From: Pachyseris speciosa | Taxonomy: Eukaryota > Cnidaria > Anthozoa > Scleractinia > Pachyseridae | DNA length: 64,000 nucleotides | Assembly: GCA_016490735.1 (NCBI GenBank) | Contig: JAEMWC010000137.1 | Location: 393,501-457,500, forward strand | Direction of reading: 5' to 3' | Shown here: positions 1-12,426 of the stretch, one piece after another | Layout of the letters: every line of letters begins with the position of its first letter | How positions within the stretch are numbered: the first letter of the stretch is position 1 | Program-made: the position numbers and the translations under genes | The notes under the pieces: model-generated | Seen by the model: the letters and a program-made list of their open reading frames with translations, nothing else | Databases searched by the model: none | What the model was told of the DNA's origin: nothing

Positions 1-249
1 AATCTACCTACCACAATTATGTTGCCATGCTAAATTGCATTGAGATGCCACATCAAATTGTTGTGAGATAAATGTCAGTAAAAGTCGATAAGTTTTGCAA
101 TGTTTCCTTGGGTATTTAACCAGTAAGTTATAAAGTATGAGTGGACACGCACACATTCATTTAGGTGGCCTTGTTTCATTTGCACGTTTAAATACTGCTA
201 CTGCTGCTATGGTTGCAATGTTCGTTCTAAGGCGTTTCCTTATTCTGAT

Positions 250-1835
250 CTAGCGCACCAACGTGATTAACACCTCACCATCCCCAAGCCTTACTCCTTC
301 AGTGTTCTCTTGCTTCATACCGCCGTTATACGAACCTCCGCCTCCAGCCACCGTTTTATTGTGCTCTTTTGCCTCCTTTGCCTCGATTCCTCCACCGGAG
401 TATCCCCCTCCTCCCCCAGGGTATGAGGTACCTGCTCCACCGCCGCCGAACCCCCCGTCAGCGATTCCTGGCAAGCTTTTACCCCCATATCCCCCGTTAA
501 GAAAGCTTTCACCTCCTTGAGCAGTGAAAGATGAATTCCCATTTCCGCGATATCCTCCTCCCCCTCCTCCCAGAATCTCCTCCAACAACGACGCACAACG
601 TCTTCCACCCGAACCATTATGCCCCCATGCCGCGTTCCGTTCTCCGTCGCTTGTCCGGGATCGCCGTTTAAAGTATTGTCGAGAAATTCAAATTTAGCTC
701 CCCCTCCCCCTCCCCCAGCGATAACAAGCGGTGTGTCATCTCCTTTGGTAACGAACGTTCCACCACCTCCACCCCCAGGATTAGCTGAGTATCTTCTTCC
801 AAATTGCCCCTGTTGTCCAACAAGGATCTTCAACTTTTCTCCGGCCTTTAGTCTGAAAACTCCCTTGATCTTTGCACCTTTCCCACCGAGAGTCCCACCC
901 GAAATTCCATAACCATTGGTGCTATTTCCCCCTGATGCACCCCAGGCTGTCACGCTGTACTCTCCTGTCACTGGGACGATCCAGGTTTGGATGCCGCCAT
1001 GAAGTGATACTTTACCCTCTAGTGGTGTGCCTTTGTACCCCAAAGTATCCCTGGGACCTTCTCGGCCCTTGGCACCGAGGGATGTGAAAGTCACCTGTAC
1101 GTAGACGTCTAGAAGGAGGAGAAGGAAAGAGCAAAGGCATTTGTATTTTCTTTTTACATTTGACAGGTTTTACAATCGACTGTCGTGGGTAGATACTCCA
1201 CCCAATCACAGGGCAAAAAATAATGGACTAATCACAACTCGAAGCAGGGATTTATAAGCGGCTCAAAGCACAGAGAAATACTTGCCGAAGAAAGGAGATA
1301 CAATTAAAGGATGACGATAGTGATTATTTAAGCAATATACCACAAGTGTGGTAGCGGTGTACCAGTATAACAGCAGTGATTATGATACTTAAGTTCCCTG
1401 GTTGCAAACCTCAACTCGTTGCACTTAATTGGAAGCATATATTTAACTGATACACATTTGAGTTGTTATTATGCTCTTACCGTTCCGATCATTCTTTTCT
1501 TCCGTTTGCGTTTCCCGACGAACAATTTCCCCGTACAGCCACCCTGCTCCCTCTGATAGAACGTGATCAAAGCGTCCAGCGGTTCCACTTGACAGTTCAC
1601 AGAGTCCTTTCGTGTTGGATGACCGTTTGTAGTTAAAAGACAAGCATCCACTTTTCCTTACACAAAAGTGCGCGCATGACAATTGACTAGCACTCTGCTG
1701 GCGGTGCATAACGTGGCCCTTCAGCAGAACATTTTCCCTGGTTGCCACAAGGGACTCCGCATGCATACATGAACCGGTATTAGCCAAGAAGCCAGCTATT
1801 AAAATGTATGTTAAATCGCTGAATTTCGGGCTCAT
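250..1835 (-). CDS. Secreted PAN/apple plus ALK-type glycine-rich protein, frame-broken
   Basis: Two exons on the minus strand. Exon 1 (1835-1481) starts at the ATG giving MSPKF; an upstream in-frame start would be TTG, so I chose the ATG. A hydrophobic segment (YILIAGFLANTGSC) looks like a signal peptide, followed by a PAN/apple-type region with Cys at CAHFC, SGC and LCEL. The donor reads G|GTAAGA. Exon 2 starts at 1108 after a long pyrimidine tract and TCTAG, joins in phase, and continues with a short collagen-like stretch (GAKGREGP) and then a glycine-rich domain of the kind seen in ALK/LTK receptors and many cnidarian proteins (YSVTAWGASGG, LVIAGGGGGG). The stop is at 250-252. The two coding exons total 1214 nt, one short of a multiple of three: the frame changes between about 618 and 650, where the upstream frame loses the Gly-rich pattern and a second frame picks it up (AAWGHNGSGG). 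This is either a sequence error or a decayed gene. No kinase domain follows, so it is not a receptor kinase as seen here. Role unknown, probably extracellular binding. Confidence 0.8.
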
Positions 1836-2750
1836 GTCTTGCCGTTTGCTGACAAAAAAAGAAAGAAACGCCGTTATCACGTTAGTTTCGTTTTTTCTAA
1901 TTGTTTCTGCCAAAATGTCTGAGCGGATAAGCCATCGAGATTATCAAGATATCACTGTGAAATCAATATTGGTGTAAAAGAAATAAAAATTAAGATCAAA
2001 TATCTTCGATTTTGAGTCAACAGTTCCGAGATCGATGAGATCGATTTTGAGTTCATTTCAAATGGCCAACCCATTTAATTAATGCCGTACAAATAAATGA
2101 ACCAAAGACTTCTGAATATTCTGTTTCGCAAGTGTCATAAGAAACATCTCTGGTAGTTGTTGTGTTTCACGAAATTCTAATAGAAAATCAACGAACATTT
2201 ATCGAATGCGACAGTCTCTGATAGATTCCCAAACTCACGTACTGAGGCATGGAGAAACGAAACCTTATCGATATCGGAAATTTTCATTGACTAGTTATGT
2301 TCCGATATTATCGAATACAATCTCCCCTAACCGTACCCTCAGCTGGGGCGTTTGCTCAGCTAGGTTTTGTATTTCCCTGGACATTTGCTGCTAAGTCACT
2401 AAGCAGCTACTGATGACTGGATGACCTTCTTTATCACAGTTCTAACCGTCCTTACCCGTCGACCAATAAAAGCGCTGAAAAATTGACGAAATCCACAAAT
2501 ATTTCGTCGATCTTTGGCAATTTCCATGCCTTTTCTCTCTCTGCGCCATATATTTTTTACGCTGCTACTCACAGCCCGGGACCCAATAGAATAGAGCAAG
2601 CTGGAAAATCCTCTCTTTTAACAAGCATGCAAAATTGATTTTCCGGCTTCCCCTAAGGATAACGAGCAAACCAACTAACAGGGCAGCCACATGGTCAGTT
2701 AAATACCACGATACTAGTACAGTTGAGCTTTTTCCTAGCGCAAAACAAGT
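1836..2750. other. Intergenic, no gene seen
   Basis: Upstream flank of the PAN/glycine-rich gene. It is AT-rich and contains several ATCGAT-like words near 2005-2045. No coding frame with family similarity and no clear repeat pair was seen here; the promoter of the minus-strand gene should lie within it. Confidence 0.5.
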
Positions 2751-2871
2751 TCCGAAAGTAACGACCTCTCGAAAGTAGCGACCCTCCGAAAGTAGCGATA
2801 AAATTTCACAGGTGTTAGCAAATCCCGAAAGTAGCGATCCCCCGAAAATAACCCTCCGAAAGAAGCGACGC
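2751..2871. repeat. CGAAAGTAGCGA minisatellite
   Basis: At least six degenerate copies of a short motif, consensus CCGAAAGTAGCGACC, occur between 2751 and 2871. Related words recur at 4155-4260, on the far side of the hAT-like element, including one in the opposite orientation near 4235-4250. The two clusters look like parts of one repeat array or element that was split. Confidence 0.75.
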
Positions 2872-2897
2872 GCGACCTCATAATAGACTGCGAGTAG

Positions 2898-3023
2898 TCT
2901 CCAATTTCGGCGATGGATTGTGGGGCGAGCGAAAAACACGCTTGCGCGCCAAGTTGCAAGGAGCAACTTCGTGCGCGCGCGTGTCTTTCGCCCGTCGCAC
3001 AATCCCATCGCCGAAATTAGAGA
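2898..3023. repeat. Palindromic repeat with 43-nt arms
   Basis: Left arm 2898-2940 (TCTCCAATTTCGGCGATGG...) is matched by its reverse complement at 2980-3023, with a GC-rich centre containing GCGCGCGCG and an inner GTTGCAAGGAGCAAC hairpin. This is the shape of a small non-autonomous inverted-repeat element. It ends immediately before the hAT-like element at 3028. Confidence 0.7.
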
Positions 3024-3027
3024 TTAC

Positions 3028-3869
3028 CAGGGGCGTAGCGTGAGATTTTGAAGGTGTACGCACAGCGCGGAAATCTGGAACTAAGCGGGGTCTGGGGGCA
3101 TGCTCCTCCAGAAAATTTTGAAATTTAGGGTCTCGGAAATGCCATTTCCAACTATTTCCGAGGAACCTTTTTTTATAAATAAATGCGACGGAAAATGCGG
3201 TAGTTAGTCGTTTATTTTACCCACCTCTACAGTTTTCGGTAACCTACAACAAAAAAGGGGTAAAACAATGGTAAAAACAGGGGGTTTACAAGCAAAGGGA
3301 AAGACGTCTACCCTTCAGACGGGCGAACTCTGTTATAACATCATCAATGTCAACGTCCTTGTACTTGTGAATGTGCAAAATTGCTAAAGAGCTCAATCTC
3401 CCTTCTGTCATGGTACTTCGTAAGGGCGTTTTCAATCTCTTCATAAATAATCCGGGACAGGGGATTGGGGAAAGGCGAGGACCGCAGAGGGAAGAGTTTT
3501 TTCTTTCGTTTCATTCCACCATTACGTTACAACAACAACAACAACAACAACAACAACTGTATTAGCTCTTATATTTAGAAGCGAAGACATTAATATCAAA
3601 TAAAAATTAAAGCTTAAAGGGTGTTGGCCTCCTAAAATAACTAGAGAGTTAACAAGTCTAGGAAACCAAATAACGTTTCTTGTCGTTTATGGATTAATGA
3701 AAAGGTACTGGAAAAACAAACACACACGCCAGTATAATTCGAAATTAAAAAATCGGTCATATTTTATGGTAACTTTGATAAATGCTATAAGGGAATAAAA
3801 ACTGAAATTTTTTTCCAGATTTCAGCTGTACGCACGGGCGTAAGTGCGTATATGGACGCTACGCCCCTG
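3028..3869. mobile_element. Non-autonomous hAT-like element, CAGGGGCGTAGC ends
   Basis: The left end reads CAGGGGCGTAGCG and the right end is its near inverse, GCTACGCCCCTG. CAGGG-type ends are typical of hAT transposons. The 842-bp interior shows no transposase frame and includes a CAA microsatellite (about 3528-3556). I could not see a convincing 8-bp target duplication, so the boundaries are approximate. A second element with the same ends lies at 31834-32184. Confidence 0.65.
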
Positions 3870-6657
3870 ACTACATGTACTCGCCGTCTAACCTCATAAG
3901 TAAGGAAAGGCTTGAAGGAAAGCCTGCAACGACTAACTCCAACAGCTCACAATAATAAAAAAAGATTACGGTATTAATGGGAACTGACTGTTGCTAATGT
4001 AGATTATTCAAAGCCTGATTCTTTCGAATTGTTATTCAAAACAATAACATTTAATAAGTCTAAATACGTTTCTCTCAATAAAAAGTGTGTATGTTTTCAC
4101 ATTTGTCGCGATGTTATTAACTTGAACGGCCCATGTACGGTACACGTTTTAGCTACCGGAAAGTAGCGACCTCGCGAGAATAACGAGCCTCCGAAAGTAG
4201 CGATAGGAAAAGGCTGCTTAATCCGAAACTAACGAGGGTCGTTACCTTCGGAACTTTACGATAGTGTTCTATAACAAAACTATCTGGAATAAATTTAGCC
4301 GGTTAACGAAAGCTAGTTATCCATCACTCACCGCTTTTAAAACCACTCGCTGATGATCCGCTTGCTGTGACAAGCTAACTGTTTATCCCTAATGTTTCAA
4401 CATCCGTTGGACAACGCTCCGGAGCACTTTCCTAATTAATATTGGATGCGATATTTGTATGGTAAGGCTTTCTCCAAATATCGTTTTGAGATCCAACAGG
4501 TAAGGTTTAATGAAGCAAATTATATAACTTTTGTTCCGCACGTTTTCATCACGCAGCGGTGCCAATTGCTGCTCTGTCGATTTCTTTGCACGAAATGTTC
4601 ATTTTGAAATTGCTCTCTTGTCAACTGAAGACGTCTCCGTAAAGCAAACAAAAACTGGAGCAAATATTCGTCAATTTTTATGAAATTGTGAAATGAGTGA
4701 CAAACAGAACGAGAATCGAGGCAGGTGTTTCTTTTTAATTATACCAGAAAAAACTTGATCTGAGTAAAAATATGAAACTGAAGTTTCGTCTCTCCAACTC
4801 ATTCTCATAGCAAAAAAAAAAATTTAAGCTCTTAATTCCTTGGATTGTGCTCTTGTGTATTCATGAAGATTTTGTTTAAAATGATATTTTTTTCTCGGGC
4901 GATCTTGTGAAGTCTTCGATCAGCAAGCACTTGACAATGGCAGGCGAAGTCATACCCGAATCGCAGGCGGCGCGCCTAGATTAACTAAGCCGAGGCTTTT
5001 GCTCTGTTCCTTTTGAATAAAGCAACTAATAAAGTCAACCAGGGGTATCACTTCCCTAAACACCTCTCCTATAAATGGCTTGCTTGTTAAACTGATTAAT
5101 TTAAGGCTTCCTGTATTCCCTTCATCGATACTGATTCAAGAGGGCGGCTGAGAACACAACGAAGACAAATGCTCTTCTCTCGGCTCGCTTGATCACTCTA
5201 GCTATCCTGTTTGCTCTTTGGCTCTGTAACGTTAGCTCACCGTCATTACTTCAAGAGGATGACGAATTGTTGGAACTATGCTCTCTTTGTAGTGAAAGAC
5301 AATATGGTCGGTATGCAAAGTTTCTAGTTTTTCAATTACTACAATTAAAGAGACCGCAGAGGGTTGAACCAACGATCTTAGCGTTGATAGTAATAATTTA
5401 ATATAACAGCTTCATTTATTTTATGCAGGGTTCAAACAACGCTTCTTCACACTAACTGAGCTGTTTACGTGTATTGTACCGGATTATACTTTTCAGCTCG
5501 AAACTCGTGGTCCAATATTATTTCCACTAAGCGAACGTACTTCCATTACCTGCAGGGCTTATGTACATTCACTGTAAAATGTAATTATACCGCGCTATGT
5601 TACAAAAAGAGACTGAAAGGGTGGAGACGAGATGAAATGTGGATGAAAAAATTTCTATTTAATCATGTTGCAGACATAATAAAATAAAAAGGACAGGATC
5701 AATAGTTTGCTTACCCTTCTCATCCGTCACTGAAGCTTAAGGAACTCCACCCCTTACTGAGTCACTTCAAACAATGCCCCAAGATCATGTTTTTTCCCCG
5801 ACTTTTCGATACTGACCGGTCGATTTCCTATGCGAGTGTTGTGTTGTACCATCAAGTCATCAAATATCAAGAAGACTTAAATAAAGCATACCAACAATAT
5901 GCTACTTTGTTGCTAAGAGGCACTGACACTCTTTTCAGATATAAGAACGTCAAGCCTTGAAAAGGTAAAAATTTTTCGCAAATGCTAACAACGTTACCAA
6001 TGCTGATTTTTTTGTCATGGTATATATTTCTCGATTTGTTTTAAAAATGAGAGGAGCAGTTACAGTAATAAAACATAATGATTCCTGTTCGTCTTCTAAA
6101 GAAAGAGAAAAAAAGACGGTAATTAATATAATTGATTCACAACACGTAACTTTTGAGTTCATCCTGCAATGACTTCAAGTGTAGTTTGATATAAGCAATA
6201 AAGATGATTTGCAGTTGCTTTCTTAGTAATTTCGGACTGCAAAAAGGAGAACGTTTTAATAACATTCCAGTCTCAATCCCAACAAAATTAAAAACAGTCG
6301 TCCTTAGATTTAAAATATAAATTCAAAAACAAAAAAAACCAAGACGAAAAAGATTAAATTAAATGAACCCATTTGCGTTCGGTCAGAGATAATAAAATAA
6401 GGTGGTAATGAAACCCGGTATATTCAAACATGAGAAACAAAATAATAATCAGAAAAAACGAAAATAGCATGATTAAAAAATCCCAACTGGCTTTGCAATT
6501 TGCCTGTATTTGAAGCATGCACGGTAAAATATGCTTGATCGACAATACTTTCCTTTGGCATAGAGCGTTTTCATTCACGTGGCTACCCGCCATATTGGTT
6601 TATTGAAACAAAAGAAAGTATGATAGAGACTTTTGTCTTATGGCCATCAAAGTTTTA
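3870..6657. other. Intergenic, no gene seen
   Basis: About 2.8 kb of AT-rich DNA. It begins with leftover CGAAAGTAGCGA words (4155-4260). The longest open frames (70-72 codons) have no recognisable protein character, and I see no paired inverted repeats or RNA gene. Confidence 0.45.
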
Positions 6658-6873
6658 TAAGAAAAAAAAGACACATAAAGCGGTTATAAGCATGGTGAAG
6701 CAATGCATTTTATGAAATCTGACTTGACGTTTCGTATGTGGCAACATACATTTTCAAAAATAACCATTATGACATGAAAAACTATTTGTTGCCACATACG
6801 AAACGTCAAGTCAGATTTCATAAAATGCATTGCTTCACCGTGTTTATAACCGCTTTATGTGTTGTTTTTCTTA
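6658..6873. mobile_element. Long-stem MITE (216 bp)
   Basis: Arms at 6658-6746 and 6787-6873 are almost perfect inverse copies (ends TAAGAAAAAAA and TTTTTCTTA; inner edges GTGGCAACA and TGTTGCCAC) around a 40-bp loop. A 90-bp arm with so few differences suggests a recent insertion or strong homogenisation. There is no coding capacity. Confidence 0.85.
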
Positions 6874-7483
6874 CAAAAGATAGTATTTGCATAAAAAGAG
6901 ACCCTTGCTTTTATACTCTCTGTTGATTTTATTACGCCGATCAGATCACCAGTTTGATCCAACGTATACCAGCAGGATTATTGTCCACGGTTGCTTGCTT
7001 GAACATTTGATAAAAAGAGAGTTCAATTCCCAGAGGTTTAGTTTGGGACACCAACATGGCCGCCGTGACGTCATGTGAAAACACTGTATAGGATGAAACT
7101 TCCCTGAATATAGATCAGGAGTTGAACTGGAACAACTCCAGTTCGTCTCTAGAGCCCAAACTGAATTCATTCTGCGCCCTGTCAGCAAGCTGTTTCCAAT
7201 AGTTTTTTTTGTCTTGAAAACAAATATAACACACTACCATATCTGAATCAATTCAGGCAATTTGATCACTCTTTTAATTTGAAAGACTAACCAGGACTGA
7301 ATGGTTATTTGTTTCATCTTTCCAAATTAATATTCCCCCGATCGATATCAATAATAATGACAACTGCATCTTCGTTGTGTTTACAGTGAATGATTTCAAT
7401 CTATGCTCAGGGTTGATTTTATTTGTTTTCTCGCATGCCGCAATGGTTATTACCACAGATTTGAATGCTCAGCTGTGTACAAT
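6874..7483. other. Non-coding stretch 3' of the LINE
   Basis: No gene recognised. It includes a short palindrome around GAACTGGAACAACTCCAGTTC near 7122-7144 and the phrase ATGGCCGCCGTGACGTCATG near 7056-7075, which has the look of dispersed repeat material. The LINE tail (poly-T on this strand) begins near 7484. Confidence 0.4.
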
Positions 7484-8039
7484 TTTTTTTTTGTAATTTA
7501 AAGACTTTTATCGATTTTTTTACACTTCAAATCACAGATACAGCAATTAGAAACTAATTACACCTACTACAAACTAAAATACAATAATAAAACATAGTAA
7601 ACTAATTACAATACTGGAACAAATTACACTACTAATTACAACTCAATACAACATTACTACACTAAAACTACTTTAGATTTTAAGCGAAGTACTCTTTTTC
7701 ATGCACTATATAAATAGGTTAAACGATGGAGGGACACATATAGAGAGATGGAGATGGAGGGCACCCATACTACGAGCCTACAAATGCCAAAATAGCTTTT
7801 CCCATTTGTTGAAATGTTTTGTCAATTTGTTCCGCCTACTTGCTATTGTTTTCTCCACTTGGTATACAGCCTTGATCTTGGCCTTGTAAACCCGTACAGT
7901 AGGATGCGTGATATTTAGCTTACATTTATAAATATAAAATTTAGCTGTCAATATTAAATGATTTAAAATATTAAAGTCGTCTCCTATATTAAATACTCCA
8001 AACAAAATGTCTATTATTGTGAAGGGTTGAATCGAATCT

Positions 8040-11000
8040 TAACTTTACAGTTGCTAAGCCAAGGGGAAAAAAACTTCCCAAAAAGTCCTCGTCACGTCGC
8101 AATAGAAAAATAAATGCTCGATAGATTCAATTTCTCGTTTGCAAAAAGTACATAAAGGCGAATCAATCATTTTTAGCCTAAACATCTTTTCTTTTGAAAA
8201 AACTATATTATTCAATATTTTATATTGGAATTCCCGAATTTTGGTTTCAATTGTAACTGTTAAAGGTAGGGAGTATATCTCGCTCCAATCAGTTTTAAGT
8301 TGGGGAAATTTCTCCTGGAACTTCTTTTGAGCAGTTGGAGGTACTTGTTTTTTTACTTTTAAAAGCGGTGTAAAGCAATTTGGATGAGACCTTTGACAGA
8401 GCTACCTCAGAGTTAAATAAATTATGTCACCGATGTGTGAAGGGAGATGCTGTACACTTTGTTCAATGATCTGCCTCCATTCACCAGAGATTGCATCAAC
8501 AATACTCATTAATTTAAAACGCTCTAATGGAGAGAGATTCGCATTTAACACGTTAGCACCTTTTAGAAAGACTCCTTCGTCAGAAAGGAGGTCACCGATT
8601 GTAACAATTCCTTTAGAAAAGAAGTGTTTTTCAAAGATTGAGAGCTTTTGAACAGTTATAGAGCGCTTGTCAATCGAGTGTCGTAAAACCAAAACCAAAG
8701 TAATTACTCTGACCAATCACGACAGAAGTAAGCAGTGCAATGAGCCAATCAGAATACAAAGCAATTACATGTAGCCGGCGTAAAGCTCGGGAAAATACGC
8801 GCGTGCAAATCACAATTGGTTTTGTTTTGCTTCTCATTGGTTGAGAAAGTGGCGCGAGTTTTCCTGGCCAATACAAAACCAAAGCAAAAACATAATTACT
8901 TTCGACACTCAATGGAAAACCGCTCTATTCTTCTAATTCCAAATAACTTGATGCACAACGTCTCCATATGTACGTATCGAAGAGGCATTTTGTACCGACC
9001 AAGCATTAAGACACTCTTTATAAAAGGCAGGAGGGTAGACAGGTAACTTTCGGGTATCAAAATTACATTTAAGAATGAATTTTCCCCCTACTGGAGACAG
9101 AAAGTAATCTAATATTAACTTCCAAGAACTACCGTTTTCTTCGTCTACAAATCTTTTTAGTAACATCACCCTCTGTGCTAGAATCATTGATTGAATGTCT
9201 AGCATCCTAAGTCCACCATCTTCGATGTCATTGATAAGAGCGGATCGCTTGATTTTATCATTGCCTTTCCAAATAAAATGATAAATTAACTTGTTGATCT
9301 CTTTAATTAATTCTTCTGTAACTGCAATCGGTGCCGCTTTACTTAGAACTTTAGGTATAATAAGGGATTTAACAATTTGTATTCTTCCTAGTAATGTAAG
9401 CCCTCTCCACTTCCACATATTCAGTATATCCTTGATAGACTTAAGGACAGAGTCGAAATTTGCTTTCATCCTTAATGGTGTATGATAATCAAACACAATT
9501 CCCAGGATTTTAATTGATTTTCGTACTTTATGAGGATACTTAGTTTGATCCAAGTGATATCTACCGATTGCAAAGATCTCCGTTTTTTCATTATTGACTC
9601 GGAGGTTAGAGAATTTAGAAAAAAGCTGCAGAGTTGCCAATAAACGATGATATGAGGCCGGAATATCTCTGAGAAAGCAAGTAATGTCATCGGCAAAAAG
9701 TGTTAGTTCGATTTCTTCCTCATTAATTAAAATACCTTCAATGTCCTTATCATCTCGAATTCTACAAGCAAGCACTTCAATGGCCAAAATGAATAATATA
9801 GGTGACAAGGGATCGCCCTGCCTAACGCCACATTGAATGTTGAACAAATCAGTAGTAAAACCATTGTTTAAGACACAACTTGACACGTCATTGTAGAAAG
9901 TTTTGATCCATTGCACAAATTGTGTTCCGAAGTTAAATTTTTCCAAGATTTTAAGAAGGAAAGAATGATTCAAAGAGTCGAATGCTTTCTCAAAATCGAT
10001 TGCGAGAAGAATACCTGAATTGTCCGTAAATTTAGCAAATTCAAGAATATCTTCAATTGTTCGAACTCCGTCGAGTATCGACCTTCCTCGTATAGAAAAC
10101 CATTTTGATCAGAGTGAATATGCTTAGGTAAAATCGATTCTAGTCTTCTTGCAATCGCCTTTGACGCGATTTTAACATCGACATTAATCAATGAAATCGG
10201 TCTCCAATTTTTAATGAATCTTTTGTCTTTGTCTTCTTCTCCAACAACGTAATCATGGGTTGCTTTTGAGAGTTTGTTAGTTGTCGCTGTTCATGAGCGA
10301 AATTCAAGGCATTGATAAGGGTTTTCTCTACGAGATGCCAGAATCCGAGATAAAACTCCACAGTCAATCCATCATTCCCTGGCGTTTTATTTTTGTCAAA
10401 GGATTTTAATGCTTCGAAATATTCGTTTGTCGTAATTTTTCTCTCCTTGTGCCCTCTGTTCGTCTGTTAACATTTTACCATTTACATTCTTGAGGAACTC
10501 ATCAGTCGACACGCTGCCGTCCTGATCACAAGATTCTTTGTTGTAAAGATTTGTATAAAAGCTATGGATCTCTGTCATTATTTGTTTCGGATCCGTTATG
10601 CATTCATCATTATCCCCCACTAGCTTTCTAACACAGCTTTTTTTCTTTTTAGAATTTTCTAAGTTCAAAAAGTATTTATTACTTTTCTCACCGTGTTCGT
10701 ACCAATTTGCTCTTGAGCGTATTATTGCTCCCTGCGTTATATATTCATATTGTCTATCGTATTCGGTTTGTAAAATCTCTAGATCATTTAAGTTTTCTTG
10801 ATTAGGTTGTTCATCACACTTTGCTGTGTACTCTTTAATCTTTTTTTCTAAGTCTGATAATTTCTCTCTGCTAACTCTAGCCTTCCTTTTGCTATAGATA
10901 ATGGTTTCATACCGGATTTTGTATTTAACGAAGTCCCAAAGGACCCTAGGATCCTGAATTTCTTTACCATCTTCCAGCCAATCACTGTATTTCTCAATTA

Positions 11001-11859
11001 CTAAAGAGATATACTCATCGTCTTCTAGAAGACTGGAATTAAATTTCCAATAGGAAGGGCCCCTTTCTGTTTCGTCAATTCCGTTAAAATGCATTATTGT
11101 GGCGGAGTGATCCGTTCTTATTGCGGGAATAATAGCTACATCTTCTACTACTTCTTAGACACTACTGCTTATTAACCAAAAATCCAAACGGCGCTGTAAT
11201 ATTGGGTTTTTTGTCTCCATGTAAAGCGCTTAGCATCTGGATTTCTTATTCTGCAAATATCAATCAGTTCGCAAGATGAACACAAATCCTCGATATTTCT
11301 ACAAGATTCTTTCACTTGAGGTTTGCCTCCAGTTCCATCCAAATTAGCGTAAAGAATAACATTAAAATCGCCCCCAATAACAACTTCACAATTTTCCTCT
11401 CAATTTATCTAGTTGTATTTGAATTTCCTCGAAGAAGATGCATTGATCTTTGGTTTTATTTGGAGAATAAATATTAACAAAAACAAACTGGTGTCCCTGA
11501 AAAAGGCCTTTCAAAATAATGAATCTTCCTTGCTCATCTTCTTGGTGTTCCTCAATCTTAATCAAATTTGTCTTTAACAAGAATCATAACGCCCCTACTA
11601 TGCTCCGATCCATGACTGAAAAACATATCACCTCTCCACTGTGACTTCCAAAAATTCTCGACTCCCGGAGTGCTACTGACGTTTCTTGTAAAAAGATAAT
11701 ATCGGATTTCTCTTTCGTTAGCCAGTGAAAAAGTGCCTTTCTCTTGTCAAAAGAACGAATCCCCCGAACATTTAGAGATAAGATTCTAAAATTTAGATTA
11801 CGTTTCGTGAAGATTACAAAACGGACGTTTCGATAAAAAATAACGGAACAATAATGCAT
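8040..11859 (-). pseudogene. LINE ORF2: APE endonuclease, reverse transcriptase, zinc-knuckle tail (broken)
   Basis: Order on the minus strand: an APE endonuclease with NVRGIRS and FLQETS (11800-11690), GGDFNV (about 11365), RRLDFWLI (about 11185) and a TDHSA motif (about 11110); then RT with RPISLINVD (about 10195), DFEKAFDS (about 9985), GVRQGDPLSP (about 9825) and the catalytic FADD (about 9690); then thumb and connection; then a C-terminal CTFC...HLFFYC zinc-knuckle (about 8150-8090), usual for LINEs of this kind. The encoded enzyme would nick target DNA and copy the element RNA at the nick. Lesions seen: frameshift near 10085, a stop near 8936, the MITE at 8661-8925, a TAG near 8402, and further breaks in the endonuclease near 11582 and 11155. 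Confidence 0.85.
8661..8925. mobile_element. TA-flanked MITE nested in LINE ORF2
   Basis: 265 bp bounded by TA dinucleotides (8659-8660 and 8926-8927). Left end GAGCGCTTGTCAATCGAGTG and the inverse of the right end GAGCGGTTTTCCATTGAGTG match with few differences. Removing the element and one TA brings the flanking RT-thumb and tail sequences back into a single frame (KN|ITVQKL), which fixes both boundaries. The TA target suggests mobilisation by a Tc1/mariner-type transposase. The interior is non-coding. Confidence 0.88.
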
Positions 11860-11865
11860 CAGTCA

Positions 11866-12075
11866 ATTGAAACCCCGGCCCCCTGACCCCCGGAAATTAG
11901 CGGGGATTTAACGCGTCCAAAGCCGGGATTTAACGCACTTTTAACGGCGCGTTGGCCCCTGTGGGAGGTGGATTTAACAAAATGTAAGTTAACCGGGCCC
12001 GTGGAGCGGTGATTTAACAGCACGCGATCACCTAAAGCGGGGGCGACAGCGGGGATTTAACATGTAGGACTGAAC
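11866..12075. repeat. GGGGATTTAAC-rich insert between LINE ORFs
   Basis: A GC-rich patch in otherwise AT-rich LINE DNA holds at least five scattered copies of a (C/G)GGGATTTAAC-like word plus GCGCGTT and GGCCCGTGG blocks. It lies in the spacer between ORF2 and ORF1, which is longer than needed, so it may be a separate repeat inserted there. No clean boundary or target duplication was found. Confidence 0.45.
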
Positions 12076-12426
12076 AGAATCTATGTCTTTCAAGATGGTA
12101 TCAGAGGAAAGAGAGGTTCGTAAGTTTTCGATTCATTTTTTCAGCCATTTATTGCAAATTTTCTTCAATTTTTATTAGAAAACACTTCTTCTATTGTCTA
12201 GTTAACAAATCGAATGTGGTTTAGCGTTGTCTATACTCTTATCAACAACGATACATATTTACATAATTAAAACAGTAGCCAGCAAAAGCTGTTAAATATA
12301 GAGCTACTAACAAAAAGGGCCTTGCAATCCTCATAACACGTAGTAACAATACAAACAAAATACCCCGGTTCTTGGAAGAAAAATTGTATAAATTAGAAGG
12401 GAAAAAATTTTTACATGGCCTGAATT

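Noticed and set aside
263..912. Proline-rich plus-strand frames (PPPPP runs)
   Set aside because: They are the antisense of the glycine-rich coding exon on the minus strand; the GGN codons read backwards give Pro.
1012..1209. Acceptor at TACAG|GTGAC (1094) for exon 2 of the PAN/glycine-rich gene
   Set aside because: It joins out of frame with exon 1. The TCTAG acceptor at 1109-1110, with a better pyrimidine tract, restores the frame.
3371..3565. 64-codon frame ending in poly-Gln
   Set aside because: The Gln run is a CAA microsatellite within the hAT-like element, and no conserved region precedes it.
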